Assembly (NCBI GenBank): GCA_030844895.1
Contig: JAUTDX010000063.1
Span: 1,178,001-1,242,000, forward strand
Length of the DNA: 64,000 bases
From: Ambrosia x helenae
Taxonomy: Eukaryota > Streptophyta > Magnoliopsida > Asterales > Asteraceae
Direction of reading: 5' to 3'
The notes below the pieces were generated by a model. It saw only the letters and a list, made by a program, of their open reading frames with translations, did not search any database and was not told the origin of the DNA. The position numbers and the translations under genes are program-made. Shown here piece by piece: positions 32,211-41,826 of the stretch. The stretch's first letter is position 1; the number at the start of each line of letters is the position of its first letter.

Positions 32211-32963
32211 ATGAGAAAAGAAAAACTCAATGAGAAGATAAGACGATTGCAAGATATGGTTCCCGGATGCTACAAGGTATAAAGATATTAGTTAATCTTT
32301 ATATACATATATACATTTTTTTTCTACTTGTTCATATTTTCTTTGACAATTACAAAAATTTATGTTCATAATATATCATTTTTTGCTCCATTTAAATTTA
32401 GTTATTTGCTATAGACAATGAGAATACCAGTGATGTTGGATGTAATAATCAACTATGTTGGATTGTTGCAGAATCAAATTGAGGTAATTTAATTGTGCAG
32501 CTAACAATAGGACAATAAACAAACAATATTCAAAATTATTGATGAGAAAATATTTTTCAAAATTAATTAGTACAATTTTTCTCTTCTTTGTGCATTTTTA
32601 GTTTCTCTCCATGAAGCTTTCAGAAGCCAGCATGTTCTATGACCTATTGACCTCAACTCTACTGAATTGAATGATATGGCCCCTATGAAGGTGACATGTG
32701 GCTTTCCTAACTATCCTTGTTAAGAAGTTGTTTATCTTGAATCATATATATTGTTAACTAAATACAACAGACAAAATTATAAATATAACATTCTAGATTT
32801 GCTAATACGTTTATAATATATTATAAATATTACTTCCACTTACTGCATGGGATGAAACCTAATGTTGCAGGGAACAAATGGACATGAAGGACAGATGATG
32901 GAGAGGATGGTTGGAGAAGGGTATGGAGACATTCCTCAATTTAAATCAACATGGTCTCCTTGA
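32211..32963 (+). pseudogene. Captured bHLH transcription-factor fragment, four exons
   Basis: Exon 32211-32276 encodes RKEKLNEKIRRLQDMVPGCYK, the basic region, helix 1 and loop of a plant bHLH protein. Exon 32415-32483 encodes VMLDVIINYVGLLQNQIE (helix 2). Exon 32602-32690 starts FLSMKLSEAS and then loses frame after about ten codons. Exon from 32871 ends, in one frame, with MVGEGYGDIPQFKSTWSP and a stop at 32961-32963. Splice sites are kept (AAG/GTATAA, CTATAG, GAG/GTAATT, TTTTTAG, TTGCAG). The normal ITGKA between exons 1 and 2 is changed and one frameshift is present. The order matches BEE/CIB-like bHLH genes. Inside Helitron H2, so gene capture is the simplest reading. Confidence 0.8.
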
Positions 32964-33301
32964 ACGCCATGAAATAGCTAACTCTATAAATCAATATATG
33001 CATGCTCAAATATAACTTTATACGTAAACTATATTTGTTCTAAGACTTTTAAGGTATTTGTTTATCTATTTAATGTTCTTGTTAAACGTTGTATGAAGTG
33101 TGGTTCACAATATTATTTTGCTTTCGGCAATTGTATATTGTTTAAGTTCTAATTCTAATTAATAAAATAAATTAACCACTAGCATAAAAAGAAAACAAAA
33201 ACTTAACTATGTGTTAGTTACTTATGTTATTTGTGTTAAGAAATAAGAAATCAAAAAGCCATAAATTCACGCTCACGCTAATGAATCAACCCGAATATTT
33301 A

Positions 33302-34131
33302 TCTTCTATACTATATATTATAAAGCATCAATGAAGGATACCCGCAAAATTTAAGTAAATACAACCTTTATTGCTTATAGTACAATGCTTATTGAAGTCA
33401 TTTAGAGCGTAAAATTGTCTTTCTACCTAAATATTAAATTGTTGAAGAAATTAATTTAAACGTAATTATAAATTGATGAGGCAATTAACAATAATGTGGT
33501 GACTCTTTACATTCATAACCTCCATGTCTTTATTATGTTTGTATCAATGTTATAGTCTTATAAATAGTTGTCATGTATTTAGTACATAAATAATGTGGTG
33601 ACTCTTCACATACATAACTTACATATCTTTCAATGTTTATAGTAAATAAATTACATCATATATTATGTATTTATATCTTCTTTTTAAATTTATGTGGTTG
33701 CAGGATGGTAAGATGTGACACTTCTGCACACAAATGAATATGTAGGCTTGAAGTTTGCCAATACACCTAACCCATGACATGTTTCAACCCATTAAAGTGA
33801 GCGATATATGTAGGCTTGAATTTTATACAAGCAAATATGGTAGAGATACTTCATGAGCAACATCATCATCTTCCTCGATGGTTTTTTTGTTTTCTCCGCT
33901 ACTATAAGCTTCTAGGAATAGAATTTAAGTTTCTGATCTCACGAAGTCACCAATTGTTTACATATCCAAAAGAAGGCAAGTTTTTATCAGTCGATTTGGT
34001 AGTTTTAACTATATTGATTACTAATTTGTTTGGTCCAATATATTTGTTACGACGCTTGTCAAACTAACATAAAACGAAAGTATCTATGTAAATCATTGAC
34101 TCCGCTGCATCTCGCGGGTGCCCTAAACTAA
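33302..34131 (+). mobile_element. Helitron-like H3 (about 0.83 kb) nested in H2
   Basis: Starts TCTTCTATACTATATATTATAAAGC after an A and ends with a degenerate hairpin (CCGCTGCATCTCGCGGG), TGCCCTAAACTAA, then T. Small and without a recognisable gene; the open stretch at 33816-34067 has no family I recognise. Confidence 0.55.
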
Positions 34132-34549
34132 TAGAAATATGTTGCACACTACAAACTACATTTTAGTAATTACATCACTTCCACTACAATCTTATGGTCA
34201 TTAAGAGATACAACGCCACTTCACTACGCTAAGTACCGCTCTACGATGGCATAGTTATCTGCCTTCGAGATACATAAAAGGGTCTCACCGAAGGACGTGG
34301 GTCAATCTAAGGGCGTTGTAAGGAATAGTACGACCTATTGTGATGTACCCATTTAAAATATTCAGAAGATATACTTATGAGTTTCAGTTTTTGATAACAT
34401 ATATTTTATACATCGTTGTTTTTCTACTTTAACATAACGAATAACCAACAAACACAATGCATAAGGGGCAAAACAGATGCACCTGCCGCAACGCGCGGGC
34501 ATTCCTACTAGTTATTATTTATAACTAAAACATCTTATTCAAAATGTAG

Positions 34550-34653
34550 GAAACGAGTATAGTGATGCTCTAGGTGTTGAGGATGGCGATGATAGTGAAT
34601 TTCACCTCTTAAGCGATCGTGAACTTGATGCATTCAACACTCCAATGGATTAA
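34550..34653 (+). pseudogene. Last exon of the hAT transposase pseudogene
   Basis: Acceptor AAAATGTAG at 34549, then codons for NEYSDALGVEDGDD and a stop at 34651-34653. It joins in phase with the exon ending at 28469 when the Helitron-filled intron is removed, which is why I assign it to the hAT gene. Confidence 0.65.
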
Positions 34654-35459
34654 ACATATCGTACAGTTTCATTGAATAGAATTTTGTGGGAAAATTGAAT
34701 ACTTGTGACTTATCTTTTGGATTTTTTATATTTTGGATTATATTTTGATACATAATCATATACTTTTGGATTACTTTGTGAGATAATGTTGTAAGTTATG
34801 AAATTATAAAGTTAACTACTACACCCGGTTGAACCATTTTTAAGGCAAACCCGGTATGACTTAAAAACCGGTTTTTAAAACATTCGTAAAAATCACATTA
34901 AACCGGTTTACCTATGAAGCATACCGTTGTAGAAATTTAAGTTGTGTTTCGATTTTTAGGGTTATGCCTACATCCTTCCAAATGCATATTGGTATCGATC
35001 CCTCTTAGTAACTATTATCCGAAATTAAATAGGTTTAAGAATTAATGTTATTATGAAAGAGTAGGCGACTACCTCAATGGTTCATCTTCAATCCATTCTC
35101 TTCATGAATAACCAACCATTTAACAGAGTCAGTCTAAGTGGTTAGTGCTTGTTTGCCTTTTTAACCCACTCGTTTTATATTAACAAGAAATTTACGTACA
35201 GACTTATAGCTATTTCACACATCGATAAAATATTCACAAATAGTATACAAGTATACTATATATAAAAGTCACTAGCCATGCTATAAAAGTTATTAATTTG
35301 CAATGTTGTACTTAGCCATTACGAGACCTGACCGGTTAATCTGAACCGGTCAGTATGTTTCTAAAACTTACTCATTGAGATGTTTCATGAACCATTAAGA
35401 GATGCCTTTTAACGAACCCCAAACACACTCCACCTCTGATTGTTGAAGGCTACCAAATA
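34654..35459. other. Non-coding stretch
   Basis: AT-rich, no convincing exon or repeat boundary found. Confidence 0.5.
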
Positions 35460-35467
35460 ACATTATG

Positions 35468-35770
35468 TAGGGGTGCAAATTACGAGTCGAGTCGAGCTCG
35501 GGCTCATTTACTAAACAACTTTAAATGATTGGTAATATTATTAAATATTTTAAAAAAAATAATATTATACCAAGCTCGATAAGGCTCAACGAGCCTAACG
35601 AGCTTCAAATGTCATGCTCGAGCGTGGACTCGATAAATAAACAAGCTTTGTTTTAGACTCAAGCTCGGCGCGAGCTCGGCTCGAGCTCGATAAGGCTCGA
35701 CTCGTTTTGAGGTTTTTTACCGAGCTGAGCTTGAGTGGCTCACAAACGGCTCGGCTCGTTTTCACCTCTA
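35468..35770. mobile_element. hAT-type MITE (303 bp), GAGCTCG-rich
   Basis: Inverted ends TAGGGGTGCAAA and TTTTCACCTCTA are flanked by near-identical 8-bp repeats ACATTATG (35460-35467) and GCATTATG (35771-35778). An 8-bp duplication fits hAT. The interior is packed with GAGCTCG and CGAGTCGAG words. Confidence 0.7.
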
Positions 35771-35854
35771 GCATTATGTATATATTAATTACTTAAGTCT
35801 TACCTTTTTATTATAGAACATATTCTGAAATTACGTTCTATGTTTCCCTTAGGC

Positions 35855-36219
35855 TAAGGGGTGTGGAGACTGGGCACTACCCCCGTTCTCCATTTTTTTG
35901 CATGTCCCAGACGGTAACACCACCTCCTACCCCCGTCCCTCTACCCACCCCCCCCCCCCCCGGTCCCTCATGTCCTCTCCGAGACATTGGAGACGGGCCA
36001 ATGACATGCTTTCTTTATTTTTTTTTTAAACATTTCCAACGAACCAATGACATGTTTTCTTTATTTAGAAAATAATAATAATAAATGCTTGAGACATGAG
36101 ATGTTGGTGTCTCCACACCCCACTCATGTCTCAAGTAAGAAATATAAAGATATATGATGTGGCATCCTAAATGGCATGAAGACATGAATTTTTTCATGTC
36201 TTCACACCCCATACCCTTA
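35855..36219. mobile_element. MITE-like element with TAAGGG ends
   Basis: The left end TAAGGGGTGTGGAGAC and the right end (reverse complement TAAGGGTATGGGGTGTGAAGAC) form imperfect inverted repeats; a GTCTCCACACCCC copy lies inside near 36110. It contains a 14-base C run at 35949-35962. No clear target duplication. Confidence 0.4.
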
Positions 36220-36900
36220 TCAAATAGTCAAATAAGGTCCCATGCAGCCGAAGGTACACATCACACGTGCAAGGAGACATGAGACATGTGACTTATAATG
36301 CCACCTGCGCATATGACTGTGCTACAAAACCTTGGAGGTTCCATTTTCAGCCATTTTATTTTTAGTGTCGTTGGTATAGGAAGCAGCTCATGATAAACCC
36401 TAAACAACATCACTTCCTTGGTTTTGAATTCATTTGGCAGGTTTCATCAGTACTGGATTAATATTCCAATCGAACTCTCCATCTCCATTATTAACTAAAA
36501 ATTATATTTTTCTAAATTTGTTTATTTTTCAAATCAGACACATCCATCATTCAGTCTCTATCTCTATCTTTTTTTTAAACGGTAAGTGGTGTAACCGGTA
36601 AAACTCCGGCTAACACCCTGGTTGACTAGGAGTCTCTAACTATTGAAATGTACTTTAACTTTTGTACAAATTTTTCTCTATTATAATAAATTTAATGTAA
36701 TGGTGTTTTAGTTGTTTGCTATATTGAACTAACCATGTGTCCATTTTCCAATTATCTATGTGACGTTTACGTTACTTGTACTGGTAAATAAATTTCTTTG
36801 ACAAAACGGCCCGCAAGAAAATTGGTTTTTCTTTTGCAATTTTATATTTTATACTTTTGAGAACTAAGAAGTATAATTTGTTAAAGTTAGGTGATGTAAT
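36220..36900. other. Non-coding stretch
   Basis: No exon recognised. A sequence near 36570-36615 (T-run, then GGTGTAACCGGTAAAAC) resembles, in opposite orientation, the tail of the SINE-like unit at 37819-37920. Confidence 0.4.
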
Positions 36901-37564
36901 TTGGTCTAAGACGAAGGTGTGAAGGTTTACCTATTTGTGTAAGGTTTTTGTTCTGGGTCTAAAGTTCGAATCTCACACACTTCACAAAAAAATTACTCGT
37001 GACCATGGCCGGTTATGAGAGGGTGCGGGGAGGACTCCTGGCCCAGGCCTAATTTCTAGAGGGGCACATTAAGTATGGTTGGACTGTTTTCACTAAAAAT
37101 ACTTTCGATTTGTGTGACTGTTAAGAACATGCAAGTGATGTTAAAGAGGTGTGAAGAAAATGAAGGGTAGTTAAGTAAAATCCAATAAAAAGTCTAAATA
37201 GTTGGTTAATGTCATTTTCTCGATAGTACGAAACTTCTTTTTAATTGATTTAATTTAGTTTTAAAATATAGTACAAACTGTAGTAGACAATAATTTAGTT
37301 TTCAAATGCTTTTAACACAATTTTCACATTTTTATTAGTTTTCACATTGTTAATTTACTTGATTTGTGCTCCTGTTAAAAAACAATCTGCATTCGTTAGT
37401 GTATAGGGGTGGGTTAAATGTGGAACCTTAAAAGAGTGAGGAAAATTTGTTAGTTTGTAATAGGCCTATTATAATAAAACTCAAGCCTATTAGGCTATTA
37501 GCACACTTAGGTAACTTAACCATTAGTCCATTAGCCAATACTCATGAAACCTTAGCCAACTTAA

Positions 37565-37614
<50 letters not shown>

Positions 37615-37920
37615 TCACGAATTGGCAATGATTGCTATCGAAAACGTATTGTTAGAAAAATAAACTGTGAAAAATTGATTCATCAATTTGATATTACTTT
37701 AATCGTTATTTTAAAAATAGTTTACGTTATTTACTTCGTTAAGACCTAAGGTTAAAGGGCACATAATTCGCGGCTCGACCCGAGCGCATGAATTCTTAGG
37801 GACGGCCCTGCTCGTGACGGTTTGAAAGGAAGACACCAGTATCTGGGTAGGAATTCAATCCTGGGTTTGGGTGCCATATATCACAGGGTTTACCGGTTTT
37901 ACTACACCTGTAAAAAAAAA
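36901..37920 (+). repeat. Possible SINE, split by a hAT MITE
   Basis: A tRNA-B-box-like GTTCGAATCTC (36964-36974), a tail with GGTTTACCGGTTTTACTACACC and an A-run (37912-37920) suggest a tRNA-derived SINE interrupted by the MITE at 37004-37810. No A box was identified with confidence. Confidence 0.3.
37004..37810. mobile_element. hAT non-autonomous element (807 bp), CTCGTGAC duplication
   Basis: Perfect 8-bp duplication CTCGTGAC at 36996-37003 and 37811-37818. Ends CATGGCCGG and CGGCCCTG are related inverted repeats of the common plant CAGGGCCG hAT type. It contains a 45-base A run (37568-37612). No transposase. Confidence 0.8.
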
Positions 37921-38386
37921 TGATGTAATTTGGAAGCCCGAAATATAAGGGGCCTGGTATTCTTTTTACGGTTTTACACGCAGTGGGCGATTGCTTTTCA
38001 TAGTCTCAAACACGTATGCCCCACACATGTGCTCTCAATATATAATGGTTGTACTTTCTGCTATACTACTTGCACGCCATCTTAATATTGTCAGAGACGC
38101 ACGTGTTACCTCTCAAAATTTGACTAGACTTTTTGTTCCCTGATCTCTTCTTTGCTTCCCACCAACTCAAAATTTCTTTACTTTTAATCTTTAGTCTTTT
38201 TTTCGACAATTATTTTTTTTAATTTCACTTTTAGTAAATTAAAATCAGCACATTACAAGTGGACGGCTGGTAAGCGGGTAACAAGTTGCGTCGTCACCCC
38301 CTTTTGGATAGTAAAACCTACTCTATTAAAAATGAAACTTTGGTCTCTGGCTGTCGAGCAATTACTATGCATCACCTTTTGCACCA
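37921..38386. other. Non-coding stretch before the LINE fragment
   Basis: Nothing recognised; the last part may be LINE 3' UTR. Confidence 0.4.
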
Positions 38387-39495
38387 TATTCAGAAACCGG
38401 ATGGCTTCGGGGGCAAGGCCCCAAAGGTATCAAAAGAAAACAGTACGAAGGCATGATGATTTTCCATGCAGGCATTTTCATGTTTAGCGACTTTTTTAGA
38501 TTCAGCTTTCAAAACTGCTTGCCCTGCTACAAACCCCGAAACCCGAAGCCCCACCAGAGGGGATACCCCAGTGAGGTCAACACACACATGCTTACCTTGC
38601 GCCCACCCGAACACAAGGACATCCGCTGGCTGTAAGGTGGACCGTCCGTCTAGCGGGTCCGTCAAAAATGTAACTAAGGCTTCTTTCTTAGCTGAGATCC
38701 CAGCCTTTTGCAAAACATCCCACAAGTCATCCCTGACTAAGTCATGTCGATATTTAAAAGCCCGACATTTCCTTACAATGTAGGGCGTGATCCCCAAATT
38801 TATCCAAACAAGCTTTCTTACAAATCGGGCACGACTCGTCAACCGGGAACATGGGGATCATAAGTCTGTACTTAAGGATGGCCTGGTATTCGATAGCTGA
38901 CATATGTTGCCCAAGCACATCGATCGGGAGGACAGTTAGAAAATCTTGAACATGTGCCCCCATTGAGGCATTCAAACACCGCTTTCTGACAGGGAGTCAT
39001 ACCAAACTTCTTTCCCATATTGTGAAGGGTTTTCTGGGTAAATGCACTCGCCAAGGTTTTTTGGGCTTTCTTAGGGGCGGTGTCTTTATCCATGAACCTA
39101 CCCAGGTCCAAATCAAGGAGAGAGTTGCGAACAATGTCCAGCGCCAGCATGTAATCTGAGTAGATCCCCACCACACCACTGCTCCTTAAGATGTGGTCTT
39201 GCAACTTCCAGGACTGCACCCTCGAGGCAACAAATGCATACGCAGCTGCGTCCTCTGCCGAAGAGAGCCCAAGCCCTCCCAACCGTATTGGCAAGGACGC
39301 CACCTGCCATTGAAAATCCCCAAAAAATTGCCCCCCACATACAACAATATCTTCAACTGCCTCACGTAGCCCCTTGTCAAAAATAGATATGGCATCGAAA
39401 ACAAAGTCCGGTTGACACGTCCGTAGACCAAACAGTAACTTAGAGACCCTCATGCAAGAGAGGAGCAAAAGGAGTTCACTTTGGGGATCCCGTAG
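38387..39495 (-). pseudogene. Non-LTR (LINE-type) retrotransposon ORF2 C-terminal fragment
   Basis: Minus-strand codons include SCMRVSKLLFGLRTCQP, LPIRLGGLGLSSAEDAAAYAF, a CPICKK...GDHALHC cysteine-histidine cluster, and PADVLVFGWAQGKHVCVDLTG, which recur in reverse-transcriptase-related plant proteins. Three frames are used in turn (39468 down to 38872, 38975 to 38754, 38842 to 38390), so at least two frameshifts have accumulated. The coding sequence runs without a break to 39495, where element D begins, so D inserted into it. Confidence 0.75.
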
Positions 39496-41222
39496 TGATA
39501 TACGTTAAATTACACATATAAAAGTCCCCGTTTAACTCCCTTTTTCATACGTTTTTGACCTCATACATAGGAATTGGTACTTATTTGGGTATCTTTACGA
39601 TTTCAGGTCTTAAACGATGTCCCGGAAACACAAGGAAGGAAAAAACGAAGAGTTCGGCGCGAAAACGGGCCATCAGGCCCTTCGAGCGGCCGCTCCAAGC
39701 CTTCGCGCGGCCGCGCGCCCCTCCCAGATATTTCTGGGGACCTTCCAGAAGGCCTACGTCACGTCTGCAGCAATTGGTCCACTTGGTGATAAAGCGAGCG
39801 GCCGCTCCAAGGCTTCGCGCGGCCGCTCGAGATCTCTGCTCTGCTATAAAATCCCCATTTCAGCTCACTGATCAACATTGGATCTTTGGGGGGCGATTTC
39901 TGGCGATTTTCAGGGCTAACGAAGTGCTGCATAGGCGTGGAACAAGCTCGGGAATCCATCCGTTCCATCCTTCATCATCCAATCCATCTCTTTAGCAATC
40001 TTATGGTTTGATCCTTTAAGCTTTCTTAGATCCAAATCTGATTTTGTTTGCTACATTGATGTTATTTTAGTTAATCGTACGCCTACGGGCAAGAACATTA
40101 GTAGTAGTTAGTAGTTAAAACAATCATTTGCGTGAAATCAAGTTTTGTATAAATTTGGCGTTTTTCATGTTTGAATCTTGATGATCATAATGCAACCTTG
40201 TTTCGTTGTTGATAGATTTGTAGTTGTGTTCGGATGACTTTGATGATTATCGAATGTGTTAGGCGGATTACTTGTTGAGAAAACCGTCCGTTTAATCGTC
40301 CGGTAGTAAACTAGTTAACTTGTTAATAAAGTTTACACCATGAAACTGTAACCGGGTATTGGTTTGGTTAAAGTCACTCGGATAATGATTATAAATGTTT
40401 ACCGGCACGTAAAAGAGTTTAAAAAGCTTAATGGTGTTGTCATTAATCTTTGACACGGTTAATGTTTACCGGCACGTAAAAGAGTTTAAAAAGCTTAATG
40501 GTGTTGTTACTAATCTTTGACGCGGTTAATGATCTTTGCTAGTTATTTTGGTAGAAATAGCGATCTTAGTAGATTTGTGTTCAAAGTTAGTAAAATGGAA
40601 TAGGTTGTGAAATGCTCTACTTTATGCTAGTCTCGGTGGTCGTATTGTGTATTCGATATTGCTTTCCTTTGCTAGTGCGGTTGAGGACTCCCGAAAGGTG
40701 ATACTAACCCTTCTTTAAAGATTCTCATGAGATCATATCAGCTGCGCGCTAATAAACGACTTGAGGTGGCTAACGTGTGTATTCGCGTTAGCTTTCCATA
40801 TGGTTGTCATGTTAGGATGCCCGAAAGGGACACTAACTGTCGGAAAATGGGAATGTTGATCACGCCTTTATTTCTTATATAGATGACATGCTAGGATTGG
40901 CGTATTACAGCTTATATAGTTATATTTTCTATTTGGAGTCGTAGTTAAGTTATTTACATGTTTTAGAATTAATTTAGTCTTAAACAAAACTCAAACTTAT
41001 CTTTTCCTACTGGTAAATCGGGGACAGAGTTTTAGTACAATTGCTCCGCGCGCGTCCATGGATCGATATCTGGTTCTTATCTGTACGTTACTACATATAT
41101 GACAGGGTACACTTGCCCTATTGTGTGTGTTTTAATATTAAGGTCTAAACCATTTTTATAAATATTAAAGCAAAACGTGTGTTAAAATCCATTGTAAAAT
41201 ATGTATAGTTACGCACACGTCA
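39496..41222 (+). repeat. 5' LTR of element D (1727 bp)
   Basis: Starts TGATATACG where the LINE homology stops and ends ACGTCA six bases before the primer site. TATA box CTATAAAAT is at 39844-39852. Four copies of GAGCGGCCGCTC or GCGCGGCCGCGC-type palindromes (39684-39695, 39705-39716, 39796-39807, 39817-39828) lie just upstream. The partner LTR is not in the window, so boundaries rest on these signals. Confidence 0.75.
40394..40527 (+). repeat. 67-bp tandem duplication in the D LTR
   Basis: Two adjacent copies (40394-40460 and 40461-40527) beginning AATGTTTACCGGCACG, differing at a few positions near their ends. Confidence 0.88.
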
Positions 41223-41228
41223 AGTTTT

Positions 41229-41246
41229 TGGCGCCGTTGCCGGGGA
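41229..41246 (+). other. Primer binding site of D (tRNA-Asp)
   Basis: TGGCGCCGTTGCCGGGGA is the well-known tRNA-Asp-complementary site of Athila-type elements. Confidence 0.88.
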
Positions 41247-41826
41247 CGCGACGAGCTTTAGGAACGAACCGAGTCAACTTTTTACCAGTGTACATGCTTG
41301 TGAATACTTGTTTATACTTCTTTGATTCGTTATTTCATTGATTTATTTGCATATATGATTATTTGAATTTTTATTAGATTTATCTGTCTGTTGATATATT
41401 GGATTAATTTTAGATTGGTTTATAGGTTGCATATAGATTGGTTCATTTATCTGTTTATAGGATTGTTTGATTTGATTTATCGTTCATTAGGATGTTGATA
41501 GATTTAATTTGTTGAATATTGGATTAATTGGTTTATCTATGAATTTGATTTGTTCGCTATTTGATTAATTAGATTTATTTGTTCGTATTCGGACTAATTA
41601 TTAATTTCATTCTTTGTGGAGTTTTAGGCTTAGTCTGCTTATTTCTGTTCATTTTATTGATTCTATTTGTTTATATTTGATTTACTTGAATGTATTTGCT
41701 TTCCGTTATTATCGCATGAATTTATTGATTCTTTATTTCATTTATTTATTTTTCTGTCTTTTATCGCCTTTTTGGGTTTGTCATATATTCGCCTGTTGCA
41801 ACTGTATCATTCTTACATGCAGGTTG
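41247..41826 (+). promoter_or_regulatory. Untranslated leader of D
   Basis: T-rich, no conserved coding. The frame is open from 41614, but the peptide is hydrophobic low-complexity and unlike gag. A T-rich tract ending ACATGCAG lies three bases before the gag ATG and resembles a splice acceptor. Confidence 0.5.

Larger units (their letters stand above)
31798..34511 (+). mobile_element. Helitron H2 (about 2.7 kb), carries bHLH exons
   Basis: The 3' hairpin GCCGCAACGCGCGGGC plus ATTCCTACTAG followed by T (ends 34511) closely matches the H1 terminus. Its 5' part starts at TACATTATAAAGGAGG, homologous to H1 from about base 14, so the first bases of H2 probably lie left of H1 (TCTATAATCTATAA, ending 28537) and H1 sits inside H2. 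It contains H3 and a bHLH gene fragment. Confidence 0.7.
26652..34653 (+). pseudogene. hAT-type transposase gene (DUF659 class), decayed, 5' side lost
   Basis: Recognisable as a plant hAT/DUF659 transposase: YGYKAPNYHAIRVNLL, GCTIMSDGWRD, INFLVYCEKGI, VDASDIES, VVQVVTDNAANY, TPCAAYCLNL in 26654-27580, and the hAT dimerisation signature (EWWRF, then TLSQTASSLGCERNWSVFERIH in another frame) after 27800. Exons I infer: to 27720 (donor G/GTAAGA), 27800 to about 28224 (acceptor TTTGTAG), 28312-28469 (acceptor TTTCCTAG, donor AAG/GTTA) and 34550-34653 (acceptor ATGTAG, stop TAA). Phase matches across the last intron. Frameshifts occur near 27558, 27590 and 27827. The exon near 27964 holds a MITE and the last intron holds Helitrons. 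The BED-finger end lies beyond element A. Confidence 0.85.

Noticed and set aside
33816..34067. 83-codon ORF in Helitron H3
   Set aside because: No recognisable domain, AT-rich, no promoter or splice evidence.
39555..39995. Overlapping plus and minus ORFs in the D LTR
   Set aside because: They are caused by the GC-rich palindromes (GAGCGGCCGCTC) that are open in several frames; no family recognised.
41614..41826. Hydrophobic N-terminal extension of D gag, signal-peptide-like
   Set aside because: T-rich leader sequence read as Phe/Leu/Tyr; gag similarity starts at the ATG at 41827, which follows an acceptor-like site.
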